64,000 nt of DNA, taken from NCBI GenBank assembly GCA_013112545.1, contig JABFGJ010000001.1:1-64000 (forward strand). Reading direction: 5' to 3'. Within the stretch, counting starts at the first letter, position 1. Every line of letters begins with the position of its first letter. The notes under the pieces are model-generated. The model was not told the DNA's origin. It worked only from the letters and a program-made list of their open reading frames with translations, and made no database searches. The position numbers and the translations under genes are program-made. Shown here one piece after another: positions 7,108 to 15,792 of this stretch. This stretch comes from Bacteroidota bacterium (GTDB lineage: Bacteria > Bacteroidota > Bacteroidia > Flavobacteriales_E > Vicingaceae).

Positions 7108-7509
7108 CTAATTAAGATTAACTCGATCTGCCGCTATTTCTTTTTTGGCTCTTTCTATATCCAATAATTCATAAGGCATCGTAAGATAATAAGGGAGCTC
7201 TGTTGGTTCTTCTGTTAGCACAATTAGCCTGCTATCTGCCATTCGTTGAACAACAGATAATATGGTTTCAGCTAAGTTATGAGGTGGTGCTCCCTTATAC
7301 TGTGTAGTCATAAATTGTATTAGCTGATCTATGTTGTGTTGTCCATCAGCCAATTGTAGTACAATGCCAAACCAAGGATCAAACTCCTCTCTTGCCTTGT
7401 TTGGGTTGTGGATATCTATTGCCGAAATCGTTTGACCCTGTTTGGAAAAAATGATGTTTCTATAAAAATATTTCTTTGTGTCCAATCGTCTAAGTTTAAT
7501 CCCAGTCAA
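7108..7509 (-). CDS. PqqD-like small protein
   Basis: 133 residues. It starts with TTG inside the end of the preceding gene (14-base overlap), so translation is probably coupled; no ATG is available. The central part (FGIVLQLADGQHNIDQLIQFMTTQY...LAETILSVVQRMADSRLIVLTEEP) has the winged-helix pattern of PqqD-like domains: a hydrophobic segment, a DG turn, two helices and a short strand. PqqD-like proteins bind peptides for radical SAM enzymes. A radical SAM gene is directly downstream, but it is of the YhcC type and not PqqE-like. Assignment is by pattern only; an unknown partner of the hemerythrin-PAS protein is equally possible. Confidence 0.45.
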   Translation of the reverse strand: MTGIKLRRLDTKKYFYRNIIFSKQGQTISAIDIHNPNKAREEFDPWFGIVLQLADGQHNIDQLIQFMTTQYKGAPPHNLAETILSVVQRMADSRLIVLTEEPTELPYYLTMPYELLDIERAKKEIAADRVNLN

Positions 7510-8476
7510 GCAAACGCTGCTGACCTTCTAGTTTTTGAATATCCGTTACATCTTGCGACATTTCTATAACTCCACGATAGTTTTTTTCTTTATCCCTTAT
7601 CGCAAAATAGCGGATATGTATCATTCTACCTTTAAAATTTATCCAAAACTCCGCCACATCTTTTGTTCCTGCTCTAAATTCGTCCACAATTCGCAATACC
7701 ATGTGAACACTTTTTGGAGGATGGCAGAATTTAACCTCTCTGCCAATAATGCCTTTACTTCTTGGGAAAACTCGATCTTCTCCGCGATTATAAAAAATTA
7801 CTTTATCGTTTTCATCCACATAGGTAAGGTCCACAGGTAAAAACCGAAGCAATAAATTGACTTGCTCGGGTGTCATGTAGCCCTCATCATAATGGAACGT
7901 ATCTTCTAAAGAAAATGATAGTTTACGTTCTGTTTTGTCTTTACTCGGGTGTATGTATTCCTCCTCTTCAATTTCGGGATAAGGCTTAGGTTTTTCTTTA
8001 AGCATCCAGCCTATTTCTTCATCTCCTTCATAAAACTCCTTCCAATCATCTTCGCTTAACAATTGCATGGCATTGGGAAACAAGCGCATGTCCTCAACTC
8101 CCATTAAACGCTCAATCCCTTCTATTATTAAAAAAGTGATGTTTTTCTCTATTCTGTCAAAATCTTTAGCTTCATTTTGAGTATTTATTAATCGGATAAC
8201 ATCTCTTAAATTATCATGAAAAGACCACATTCCTTGACTTGGGCCATCCCAACCATGCTTTTCTAGATAAGGGAACAATTGGTTTTCTTTTCTTGCAAAC
8301 CGTTTTTCTATCGTGGTTAATTCATTAAATAAATTAAAATACTTCTGAAATTCATTTCTAACGCTAACCGTTTTAAGCTCGTCGAGTATTTCTTGAATGA
8401 GTGCTGCTTCTTCATAATAAACTTTTACAGGATGCCCTGTAGGTAGTTCATCAACCTCTTGTATAAAAGTTTTCAT
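7496..8476 (-). CDS. Hemerythrin-PAS sensor-like protein (DUF438-related)
   Basis: 326 residues from the ATG at 8476. Residues about 15-150 form a hemerythrin-like helical bundle with the metal-ligand pattern GHPVK, FARKENQLFPYLEKHG, SFHDNLRD and MRLFPNAM. Residues about 205-315 form a PAS domain (LRFLPVDLTYVDENDKVIFYN, GREVKFCHPPKSVHMV, IRYFAIRDKEKNYRGVIEMSQDVTDI). This arrangement is that of DUF438/PAS_10 proteins, where a diiron or haem-type sensor is expected. No output domain is present, so it may signal through a partner. It is co-transcribed with a NarK-type transporter and another hemerythrin, which suggests oxygen, NO or nitrogen-oxide sensing. Confidence 0.75.
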   Translation of the reverse strand: MKTFIQEVDELPTGHPVKVYYEEAALIQEILDELKTVSVRNEFQKYFNLFNELTTIEKRFARKENQLFPYLEKHGWDGPSQGMWSFHDNLRDVIRLINTQNEAKDFDRIEKNITFLIIEGIERLMGVEDMRLFPNAMQLLSEDDWKEFYEGDEEIGWMLKEKPKPYPEIEEEEYIHPSKDKTERKLSFSLEDTFHYDEGYMTPEQVNLLLRFLPVDLTYVDENDKVIFYNRGEDRVFPRSKGIIGREVKFCHPPKSVHMVLRIVDEFRAGTKDVAEFWINFKGRMIHIRYFAIRDKEKNYRGVIEMSQDVTDIQKLEGQQRLLDWD

Positions 8477-8531
8477 CAATCTATTGATTCTTTATAATAA
8501 TTTTTAATTGTTATGATTTAATTATCTGTTT

Positions 8532-10013
8532 TTAGTGCTTATTAGGAGCTTCATTAAGCCGCATTTTTAGAATTACACGATGCATCCATACGATGCAAAT
8601 GAGTGAGAAAAGAAAGATGAAAATCCAACTAGATGTCCACAAACCTGTATATTCTAATAAATATCCAAAAACGATAGGGCCTAAAAATCCGCCAAAGCCA
8701 CCAATTAGTCCAACCATACCTCCAACAACTCCAACTTCGCTTGGAAAATATTCTGGTATGTGTTTAAAAACAGCCGCTTTGCCTATGCCCCAAATGCTAC
8801 CTAAAATGATTGCTAAAATGGCAAAAATCCAAACATTTGCTTGAAACAAAATATGTGTTTCGCCTTTTGCTAAAAGTTGTTTCTTTTCAATTTTCTCTCC
8901 TACTGTAACAACAGGAGTTTGCCATGCTTTTTTTACAGGAAAAATATGAAACTCCTCTTGATCATACTTGATGTCTTTTACCTCTTTAACCTCAACAACT
9001 ACAGGGTATTCCATATCATTTACAATGATTAAAGAATCAGAAACAAATTTTACTGTTCCAGCTTTTGTTGCCATAATACCATTTCCTGGAGTTGTAATGT
9101 CCATTTTTGGGACACTCATCATTAAGCTAAAAATAACCGAAGTGCTTAATACCCAATACATCACTTTTCTAGCTCCCCATTTATCAGACATCCAACCTCC
9201 TAAAACACGAATAACACCAGATGGAAAACTGAACATTGCTGCGAAAATACCCGCTGTTACTAATGGTAAGTAATACACATTTACAAAATAGGGAATTAGC
9301 CATTGTGAAAAAGAGACAAACATTCCAAAAACTAAGGCATAGTAAATTCCAAATCGCCAAACTCTAACCTTTTTTAAAGGAGCAAACAATTCACTAATTT
9401 TTCTTTCATTAGCAACAGGCTTTTTATTCTTTACTAATACAAAGAATATTATTGCTGTTAAAACAAGCACTCCGGCATAAATTTGAGGTAATACCCTCCA
9501 TGAATCGATTACTTTTCCGCCATCTGTTAAATCGTTTAAGATAGTTGGTGCTAGCATGGTAGTAATAGCTGCACCGGCGTTTCCCGCACCAAAAATTCCC
9601 ATGGCCAAACCTTGGCGTTCTTTTGGATACCAATACGAAGTAAAGGCATTGCCAACTGCAAATCCAGCACCGGTAATACCAAACCCAAAGCTGCAAAGTG
9701 CAAAGCCCATAAAACTATCTACTTTAGACAATAAAAACATTGGAATAGCCGCTAAAAGCAGCAACAAGGTATAAATTGGACGTCCGCCGTATTTATCTGT
9801 TAGAAGTCCAAAAGGCAATCTAAAAATAGCTCCTGTTAATACTGGAATCCCCATTAACCAACCCACTTTGACTGGACTCCAGTCAAACACTTGATTATCT
9901 ACCAGATAAGTTACTAATACTCCGTTTAGCATCCAACATGCAAAACAGATGGTAAATGCAAATGTATTTACAGCAAGCACGAGGTGTGCCCTTTTGTCAA
10001 TCACTGTATTCAT
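8532..10013 (-). CDS. narK: NarK/NasA-type nitrate/nitrite MFS transporter with inserted beta domain
   Basis: 493 residues, major facilitator superfamily, nitrate/nitrite porter (NNP) group. Twelve helices can be outlined. The two glycine-rich NNP signatures are at residues 139-156 (GIFGAGNAGAAITT...P) and 427-446 (VGVVGGMVGLIGGFGGFLGP). Arginines at R65 (FRLPFG) and R269 (VIRVLGG) are placed like the two substrate arginines of NarK. Unusually, residues about 303-391 form a soluble insert rich in valine strands, with VGEKIEKKQLLAKG recalling a barrel-sandwich (lipoyl-like) fold. It probably moves nitrate in, or exchanges nitrate for nitrite. No nitrate reductase is in view. The gene sits between two hemerythrin genes in the molybdoenzyme operon. 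Confidence 0.85.
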   Translation of the reverse strand: MNTVIDKRAHLVLAVNTFAFTICFACWMLNGVLVTYLVDNQVFDWSPVKVGWLMGIPVLTGAIFRLPFGLLTDKYGGRPIYTLLLLLAAIPMFLLSKVDSFMGFALCSFGFGITGAGFAVGNAFTSYWYPKERQGLAMGIFGAGNAGAAITTMLAPTILNDLTDGGKVIDSWRVLPQIYAGVLVLTAIIFFVLVKNKKPVANERKISELFAPLKKVRVWRFGIYYALVFGMFVSFSQWLIPYFVNVYYLPLVTAGIFAAMFSFPSGVIRVLGGWMSDKWGARKVMYWVLSTSVIFSLMMSVPKMDITTPGNGIMATKAGTVKFVSDSLIIVNDMEYPVVVEVKEVKDIKYDQEEFHIFPVKKAWQTPVVTVGEKIEKKQLLAKGETHILFQANVWIFAILAIILGSIWGIGKAAVFKHIPEYFPSEVGVVGGMVGLIGGFGGFLGPIVFGYLLEYTGLWTSSWIFIFLFSLICIVWMHRVILKMRLNEAPNKH

Positions 10014-10029
10014 CGATTGTTTTAAGTTT

Positions 10030-10554
10030 TTATTTTAAACCTTGTATTAGTTTCTCTAATTCCGTTTTTCTTTCTTCACCCAATTCCATGTCAATATCTT
10101 TGAACTTAAAGTAAATGGTTTCTAAATCTGATTCATCGAGTAAAGATTCTGCAAGAACAAACAATTCTTCATTCTCAGCAGCGATGTGATCGAGTAAATC
10201 TTGCAAATAGCTATTTAATTCTTTGTATGATTCTTCAAATTCTTCTTCAGCCATTGCATCTTCTATCACTTTCGAGTATTCTCTAAAATCTTCATGATGG
10301 GTTTCAAATTCTTCCACCATTTCTTGCAACACAAAATCGGGATGATCATTAATTGCGGGAAATAACACCTCTTCTTCTTTATTGTGGTGATAACCATCGG
10401 CATACTCTCTAAAGAAAGTAAGCAAAGTACTTACTGTTGATTTATATTTTTCTGGTTCTTCTTCCCAAGACTTATCAAGTCCTTCTATTATTGCTTCTGT
10501 GCTACAAATTACATCATGCTCGTGAAGCATTACATCTATTGGGTTATTTTTCAT
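10030..10554 (-). CDS. Hemerythrin HHE-domain protein
   Basis: 174 residues, a four-helix hemerythrin domain. The expected histidine and acidic ligands appear in order: MLHEHDVI, DGYHHNKEEEVLFPAI, EFETHHEDFREY and LDHIAAENEELF. Proteins of this family bind a diiron centre that reacts with O2 or NO and may repair iron-sulfur clusters. The C-terminal tail (about residues 145-174) is charged and helical. The ATG overlaps the stop of the FAD-subunit gene by four bases, so it belongs to the same operon. Its position beside an iron-sulfur and Mo enzyme suggests protection of those clusters, which is inference. Confidence 0.85.
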   Translation of the reverse strand: MKNNPIDVMLHEHDVICSTEAIIEGLDKSWEEEPEKYKSTVSTLLTFFREYADGYHHNKEEEVLFPAINDHPDFVLQEMVEEFETHHEDFREYSKVIEDAMAEEEFEESYKELNSYLQDLLDHIAAENEELFVLAESLLDESDLETIYFKFKDIDMELGEERKTELEKLIQGLK

Positions 10555-11486
10555 AATATATTTAATTTATTAAAACTTCTATTTAAAAAAACACTTATCA
10601 TCTCCCTTCTATATTTGCGAGAATACATGTCGTTATCTACTGCTCTTGAACCTTTTACAGCTTGTTTAATCAATTCCGCTTTATCGCTTTCAACTGTTCC
10701 TTCCACCACAATAGCTTTGGGGTCAACTCCTGATAAAGCAATTTTTAGTTTTCCATTTTTATCAACCGCTACAGCGCTTGTAAGTGAGGTAAACTCTAGG
10801 CTCTCTCGTTCTCGTAACTTATGAAAACTGCCTCTAAAGGCTCGGTTTAAAGGCAATATAATGGCTGTTAAAATGGCTGTATCTGTTAAGTTTCTTGGAT
10901 AAACACCGTCTCCAGAATAAATATCTTCAACTTTAATCCTTGTTATTCCATCTACGTCAATCAGTTCTACCTGAGCATCCATTGCTATTAAAGCTGGTGC
11001 AGTATCGGAAACCAATTCCGAAAAACAAGCATTTTTACCTTGTGTGGCAATACAAATATCACCTTCGCATTTTAAGCAATACCCTACAGATTCTCTCCAC
11101 CACTCCGATTGATTGTAAAACAAACAACGATTTTCGCATAACAGGTTTCCTCCAAGTGTGGCTGTTTTTCTTAATAATGGTGAGCCAACTGCTAAGGCGG
11201 CTTCAATCAATAATGGAAATTCTTCTTTAATAAAGGTATTTAGTTTTAAGTCTTCCAATATTTCTAAGGCTCCAATTCTAAGAGTTTCCCCTTCTTTACT
11301 GATTCCTTTTAAGCTTTCTATTTTTGTTAGGTCTATCAGACAAGATGACTCTTCATTCCCCTGAAATCGATTGACCATCACATCTGTACCTCCAGCCAAA
11401 TACTTAAATGTATCTTTATTTATCCTTGCCATTTCTATGGCTTCACCTACTGAATTTGGAATTAAATATGCTTTATCAGCTATCAT
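10551..11486 (-). CDS. Molybdoenzyme FAD subunit with 4Fe-4S loop (HcrB-like)
   Basis: 311 residues, the FAD-binding (CoxM/XdhB-type) subunit of the xanthine dehydrogenase family. FAD motifs are AGGTDVM (31-37) and TLGGNL (110-115). Between the N-terminal FAD domain and the C-terminal CO_deh_flav_C domain is a cysteine-rich loop, residues 117-154, with YNQS and W residues. C121, C137, C145 and C154 have spacings 16, 8 and 9, the same as I recall for the extra 4Fe-4S ligands of Thauera 4-hydroxybenzoyl-CoA reductase beta subunit. Ordinary FAD subunits lack this loop. It therefore probably feeds low-potential electrons to the Mo subunit next door, six bases upstream in the operon. Confidence 0.82.
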   Translation of the reverse strand: MIADKAYLIPNSVGEAIEMARINKDTFKYLAGGTDVMVNRFQGNEESSCLIDLTKIESLKGISKEGETLRIGALEILEDLKLNTFIKEEFPLLIEAALAVGSPLLRKTATLGGNLLCENRCLFYNQSEWWRESVGYCLKCEGDICIATQGKNACFSELVSDTAPALIAMDAQVELIDVDGITRIKVEDIYSGDGVYPRNLTDTAILTAIILPLNRAFRGSFHKLRERESLEFTSLTSAVAVDKNGKLKIALSGVDPKAIVVEGTVESDKAELIKQAVKGSRAVDNDMYSRKYRREMISVFLNRSFNKLNIL

Positions 11487-11492
11487 AATCGT

Positions 11493-14294
11493 TTATTTTA
11501 CGGGCTCGTTTTTTTTATTTTTTTCCTTGATTGCTTTCAACACTTCTTCCGAAGTAATAGGCAATGAGGTAATTCTAACCCCTACAGCATCGTAAATTGC
11601 ATTGGCAAGAGATGGAATAATGGGATGAATTGCACCTTCTCCACATTCCTTGGCTCCAAAAGGCCCTTCTGGGTCTATGGTTTCTATGATGTCGGTATGT
11701 ATTGGCGGTGTATCTTTAGCTGTTGGAATTTTATAATCTACCAGATTGGCATTCAACAACAAACCGTCTCTATATTTCATTTGCTCACTCATAGCTTGAC
11801 CCAAGCCCATGTGCCATGAGCCTTCTAATTGGCCTTCAACAGCCAAAGGATTTAATGCTTTGCCAGCATCGTGAGCACCCCATATATTTACCACTTTCAC
11901 ATGCCCAGTTTCTTGATCTACCTTGACTTCTGTAATTACTGCCCCAAAGCTATAGGAAGGACTTAGTCCTGCTCCAGACCCTTTAAAGTCTCCACCCAAT
12001 TTGGGTGAATTATATGCACCTGAAGTATTGAGTGCCCCAACCTTACGAGTTGCATTTTCAACTGCTTCTACCCAGCTTAAATCTAGCCTGTTATCATTGG
12101 TAAATATTCGTTCGTTTTGAATGTTTAACTCAGATTGATCTACCTTATTTATTTTCGCGACAGCTGAAAGTATTAGCTCTCTGAGCTTTTCTGCAGCCTG
12201 TTTAGCGGCATTTCCTGCCATAAAAGTTACACGGCTAGAATAGCTCCCCAAATCTATTGGGGTTAGCGTTGTGTCTGCTGCAACTACAAAAATATTATTC
12301 ATGCTTAAGCCCAACACCTCAGCCACAATTATAGCCAACATGGTGTCGCTACCTTGCCCAATATCACTTGCTCCAGAAGTAATGAGTACTCTGCCATCTA
12401 AATCTACCTTTAAGTGCACTACCGACTGAGGATATTCATTCCAGTGAATGGGTAATGCACTACCCGAAATAAAAAATCCACAAGCAACTCCCACTCCATG
12501 GCCTTCGGGTAATTTTCCAAATTTTTTACTCCATTCAGATCGTTCCATCACCGCTTTAAGCGATTCAACACTGCCATTGGAAGTAATCCGATATTGTCCA
12601 ACAGTGGTTGATTTTTCATCCAAAAAGTTTTTAAGTCTCAACTGGCATGGATCCATATTAATCTTTTCTGCCAATCGGTCAATAATGGTTTCTACTGCAT
12701 AGCGAGAATTCACCGCTCCATGTCCTCGCATTGCCCCACATTGCGGTTTGTTTGTATAAACCCTTCTAGTTCTAAATCCAAAATTGTCAATTTTGTAAGG
12801 TGCTTGCAGCAATACCCCATTGTAGTAAGTAGTCACAACTCCAAAACTGCCATAAGCTCCACCTTCAATTAGAATATCTGCATCCAATACTTCGAATGTT
12901 CCATCTTTACTAATTCCCATTTCCATGCTCATGCTTGTTGGATGACGCCCATGGTTGGTTAAGAAAACTTCTTCTCTATTGAATCGAACTTTTACAGGTT
13001 GCCCCAACATTCTTGATAAGTGAGAAATGATAATCTCATGTGGAAATGGATCTGACTTTCCTCCAAAACCTCCGCCTACGGTTGGTTTAATTACCCTTAC
13101 TCGATTCATGGGTACTTCCAATACTTTTGCCAAGTAGCGATGCAAGTAATGAGGCACTTGTGTTGCTGTGATAATGCTAAGTCCATTTTCATCCCACCAA
13201 GCAGTAGCTGCGTGTGGTTCTGTAAAACCATGATTAATTCCTTGAAAATCAAAATCTACTTTTACGGTATGGTCAGCCTTAGCCAAACCCTCTTGCTGGT
13301 CGCCAAACCTTAATTCTGCTTTTTTATGGATGTTGTTATTGAATTTGCAATGTGAATGTATCTTTTCGTCCTCTCCCACGTCTTCGCAAGCTTCTTTCAT
13401 GTCGAAAAAAGGGCGCATCGCTTCATAACTTACTTCAACCAATTGACACGCTGCTGTAGCAATTTCAGCAATGTCGGCAGCTATAGCCACCACAATTTCT
13501 CCAATGTATCTAGTTTTCTCAATTGCCATTGCGGTTTCATCTTGAGAAATGGGTAATACTCCAAATTTTACCGGCAATTCCTTTCCTGTAATTACCGCCC
13601 TAACTCCTGCCAAAGCCTTCGCTTTTGAGGTATTAATTGCTTTAATTTTTGCATGTGCATGAGTGCTTCTTACAAACTTGCAATAAAGGGCATTCTTAAT
13701 CTGTATATCGTCTGCATAGTCTGCCAAGCCCTGAACTTTTTTGCTGGCCTCAAGGTAGGGTCGAGCGTGCCCCACCATTTTAAACATGTCCTCTTTCTCT
13801 TTTTTTAATTTGATTGCTGAGGAATTGACAATATTCTTTTCAGCAACATAGGATTCTACAGCTTCAATTATTTTTTTATAGCCAGTGCAACGGCATAAAT
13901 TCCCTGATAAAGCTTCCTTAATTTCTTCTGTTGTTGGGTTTTGATTTTCTTCTAAAAAGTCTAGTGAAGTCATGATCATACCCGGAGTACAATAACCACA
14001 TTGCACAGCGCCCTTTTCAACAAACTTTTCTTGTAATTTGTGCAATTTATTTTGATCGGCTATTCCTTCTATGGTTGTAATTACACTTCCATCTACCCTC
14101 ATTGCTGGAGTGATGCAGCTTTGCACAGCCTTACCATCTACAAAAACAGTACATGCGCCACAGCTCGCTTGTTCGCAGCCCAACTTAGTGCCAGTTAATT
14201 GCACTTTTTCCCTCAAGATTTTTGCTAAACTATCGTGTGATTCTACGATTAATTTATGCTCTTTTCCGTTTACTATAAGTGTAATTATTTTCAT
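11493..14294 (-). CDS. Fused 2Fe-2S / molybdopterin subunit, 4-hydroxybenzoyl-CoA reductase-like
   Basis: 933 residues, two subunits in one chain. Residues 1-155 are the small iron-sulfur subunit: plant-type 2Fe-2S ligands C40, C45, C48, C60, and the second cluster C99, C102, C134, C136. Residues about 173-933 are the Mo-binding subunit, with GGGFGGK at 407-413, AMRGHGAV, SGASDIGQGSD and the active-site GAKECGE near 880. The segment GKELPVKFGVLPISQDETA also resembles HcrA. With the FAD subunit behind it, this makes a complete enzyme. The reaction may be hydroxylation or, given the 4Fe-4S loop in the partner, reductive dehydroxylation of an aromatic thioester. No CoA-ligase gene is nearby, so the substrate is open. 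Confidence 0.85.
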   Translation of the reverse strand: MKIITLIVNGKEHKLIVESHDSLAKILREKVQLTGTKLGCEQASCGACTVFVDGKAVQSCITPAMRVDGSVITTIEGIADQNKLHKLQEKFVEKGAVQCGYCTPGMIMTSLDFLEENQNPTTEEIKEALSGNLCRCTGYKKIIEAVESYVAEKNIVNSSAIKLKKEKEDMFKMVGHARPYLEASKKVQGLADYADDIQIKNALYCKFVRSTHAHAKIKAINTSKAKALAGVRAVITGKELPVKFGVLPISQDETAMAIEKTRYIGEIVVAIAADIAEIATAACQLVEVSYEAMRPFFDMKEACEDVGEDEKIHSHCKFNNNIHKKAELRFGDQQEGLAKADHTVKVDFDFQGINHGFTEPHAATAWWDENGLSIITATQVPHYLHRYLAKVLEVPMNRVRVIKPTVGGGFGGKSDPFPHEIIISHLSRMLGQPVKVRFNREEVFLTNHGRHPTSMSMEMGISKDGTFEVLDADILIEGGAYGSFGVVTTYYNGVLLQAPYKIDNFGFRTRRVYTNKPQCGAMRGHGAVNSRYAVETIIDRLAEKINMDPCQLRLKNFLDEKSTTVGQYRITSNGSVESLKAVMERSEWSKKFGKLPEGHGVGVACGFFISGSALPIHWNEYPQSVVHLKVDLDGRVLITSGASDIGQGSDTMLAIIVAEVLGLSMNNIFVVAADTTLTPIDLGSYSSRVTFMAGNAAKQAAEKLRELILSAVAKINKVDQSELNIQNERIFTNDNRLDLSWVEAVENATRKVGALNTSGAYNSPKLGGDFKGSGAGLSPSYSFGAVITEVKVDQETGHVKVVNIWGAHDAGKALNPLAVEGQLEGSWHMGLGQAMSEQMKYRDGLLLNANLVDYKIPTAKDTPPIHTDIIETIDPEGPFGAKECGEGAIHPIIPSLANAIYDAVGVRITSLPITSEEVLKAIKEKNKKNEPVK

Positions 14295-14309
14295 AATTAT
14301 ATCCTGTCT

Positions 14310-15044
14310 TTAAATTCCCGCCCCTATACTTTTTCCGCCATCTACATAAATGGTTTGCCCAGTTATGAATTGAGTTTTTTCATCACATAAAAAAGCCACT
14401 ACATTGGCGATATCCTCTGGCTTCCCCATGCTTTTTGTAGGTTGAGCTTCTATTAGTTTTTCTAGCACATTTTGAGGTAATTTTTGAGTTAAATCTGTCA
14501 ATATTAAACCTGGGGCAACCGCATTTACCAAAACGCCATATTTCCCTAATTCCAAAGCTAAAACTCTAGTTAATCCCACCACTCCTGCTTTCGAGGCGGC
14601 ATAATTTGACTGTCCTCTATTGCCCAGCCAGGCTCTTGAAGTAATGTTTATGATTCTTCCACTACTTTGCTTCCGCATAATTTCACCAGCCATTTTACAC
14701 ATTAACCAAGTGCCTTTTAAATTTACATCAAGCACTTTGTCAAAGTCTTCCACTGGCATTTTCCAAATCACATTGTCTCGAATAATCCCAGCATTATTGA
14801 CCAATACATCTATTTTTCCATATTCGTGAAGTAGCTCTTCAAACAACAGATTTACCTCTTTCTCACTGCTGATATCGCAATTAAAAAACTTGGCTGAACC
14901 TTCAAACTCTTTGGTCAACTCTTTCCCATTCTCTTGATCTACATCAATTAAAATGCAGAAAAACCCTTCCTTCTTCAATCGCTTTGCAATGGCTTTTCCT
15001 ATGCCTTTTGCAGCTCCTGTTATGATTGCATTTGGTTTATCCAT
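14310..15044 (-). CDS. Short-chain dehydrogenase/reductase, FabG-like
   Basis: 244 residues, a classical SDR. The NAD(P)-binding motif TGAAKGIG is at residues 9-16, NNAG at 83-86, and the catalytic residues are S136, Y148 and K152. D35 and D37 after the second strand suggest a preference for NAD(H), by analogy with the family. The closest known group by motif is 3-oxoacyl-ACP/acyl-CoA reductase. It overlaps xdhC by eight bases and precedes the molybdoenzyme gene by 15, so it is likely to act on the same substrate series (for example an alcohol or ketone intermediate). The specific substrate cannot be read from sequence. Confidence 0.85.
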   Translation of the reverse strand: MDKPNAIITGAAKGIGKAIAKRLKKEGFFCILIDVDQENGKELTKEFEGSAKFFNCDISSEKEVNLLFEELLHEYGKIDVLVNNAGIIRDNVIWKMPVEDFDKVLDVNLKGTWLMCKMAGEIMRKQSSGRIINITSRAWLGNRGQSNYAASKAGVVGLTRVLALELGKYGVLVNAVAPGLILTDLTQKLPQNVLEKLIEAQPTKSMGKPEDIANVVAFLCDEKTQFITGQTIYVDGGKSIGAGI

Positions 15045-15792
15045 TTTTTACTTGAATTAGTTTAGCCATTATGCTTATGGCGATTTCTTCTGGTCCTTCG
15101 GCATTAATATCAATTCCCATGGGCATATCCACTTTCTCTAGTTCTTCATTACTTGATATTTTCCCCTCAATAAACATCTTTTTAGTCAATTGCACCTTGC
15201 GCTCACTGCCAATCATACCAATGTATGCATGCGGTTTATTAATGCAATAAGCCAGTATTTCTCTATCGTAAGCATGCTCATAAGTCATAATCAAGATGTA
15301 TGTATTCTCATCAAATGGCAAGGTTTCTAAAACATCGTTATAAGCCATATTCATTTTGTTGACTCCAGCAAGCTCAAAACTGTTTATATACTCCGCTCTA
15401 TCATCTATAACAAAAATGTCAAAGTCTAAATTTCTAGCTACTCTCGCTAAAGCGTTAGCTGTATGTCCTGCGCCAAATAGATAAAGTTTATTCATTGCTT
15501 TAATGGGTTCAATATAAATTTCAACAGTCCCTCCACAGCACATGTTATGCTGTTGTAATAAGTCGTGTCGAAATAGTTTAGCCTCCTTTTTCTTAATTTG
15601 TTGTAAGGCATTTTCAATCACTTTTTTTTCCAAGTTTCCTCCGCCAATGCTTCCTAAGATACTAGCATCTGCTTTGACTATCATTTTAGCGCCCACCTTT
15701 CTAGGTGTTGATCCTTTGGTTTGCACCACAATACATAAAGCAGCCTTTTCTCTTGCGATTTTCAAGGCCTCTAATTCATTCCACAACTTCAT
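15037..15792 (-). CDS. xdhC: XdhC-family molybdenum cofactor insertion protein
   Basis: 251 residues. The N-terminal XdhC/CoxI domain has GSTPRKVGAKMIV, GSIGGGNLE and CCGG (85-88). The C-terminal half is a Rossmann domain (YLFGAGHTA near 104-112, then DDR) with the conserved HDREIL..-like and YIGMIGSERK segments. Family proteins bind Mo cofactor, help sulfurate it and insert it into xanthine-dehydrogenase-type enzymes. It overlaps the MocA-like gene by 17 bases and the SDR gene by eight, so the operon supplies both the maturation factors and the enzyme. Confidence 0.9.
   Translation of the reverse strand: MKLWNELEALKIAREKAALCIVVQTKGSTPRKVGAKMIVKADASILGSIGGGNLEKKVIENALQQIKKKEAKLFRHDLLQQHNMCCGGTVEIYIEPIKAMNKLYLFGAGHTANALARVARNLDFDIFVIDDRAEYINSFELAGVNKMNMAYNDVLETLPFDENTYILIMTYEHAYDREILAYCINKPHAYIGMIGSERKVQLTKKMFIEGKISSNEELEKVDMPMGIDINAEGPEEIAISIMAKLIQVKNG

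Noticed and set aside
8593-9774. Several open frames of 70-100 codons on the plus strand
   Set aside because: They are antisense to the NarK-type gene and show only the reflected composition of its hydrophobic helices.
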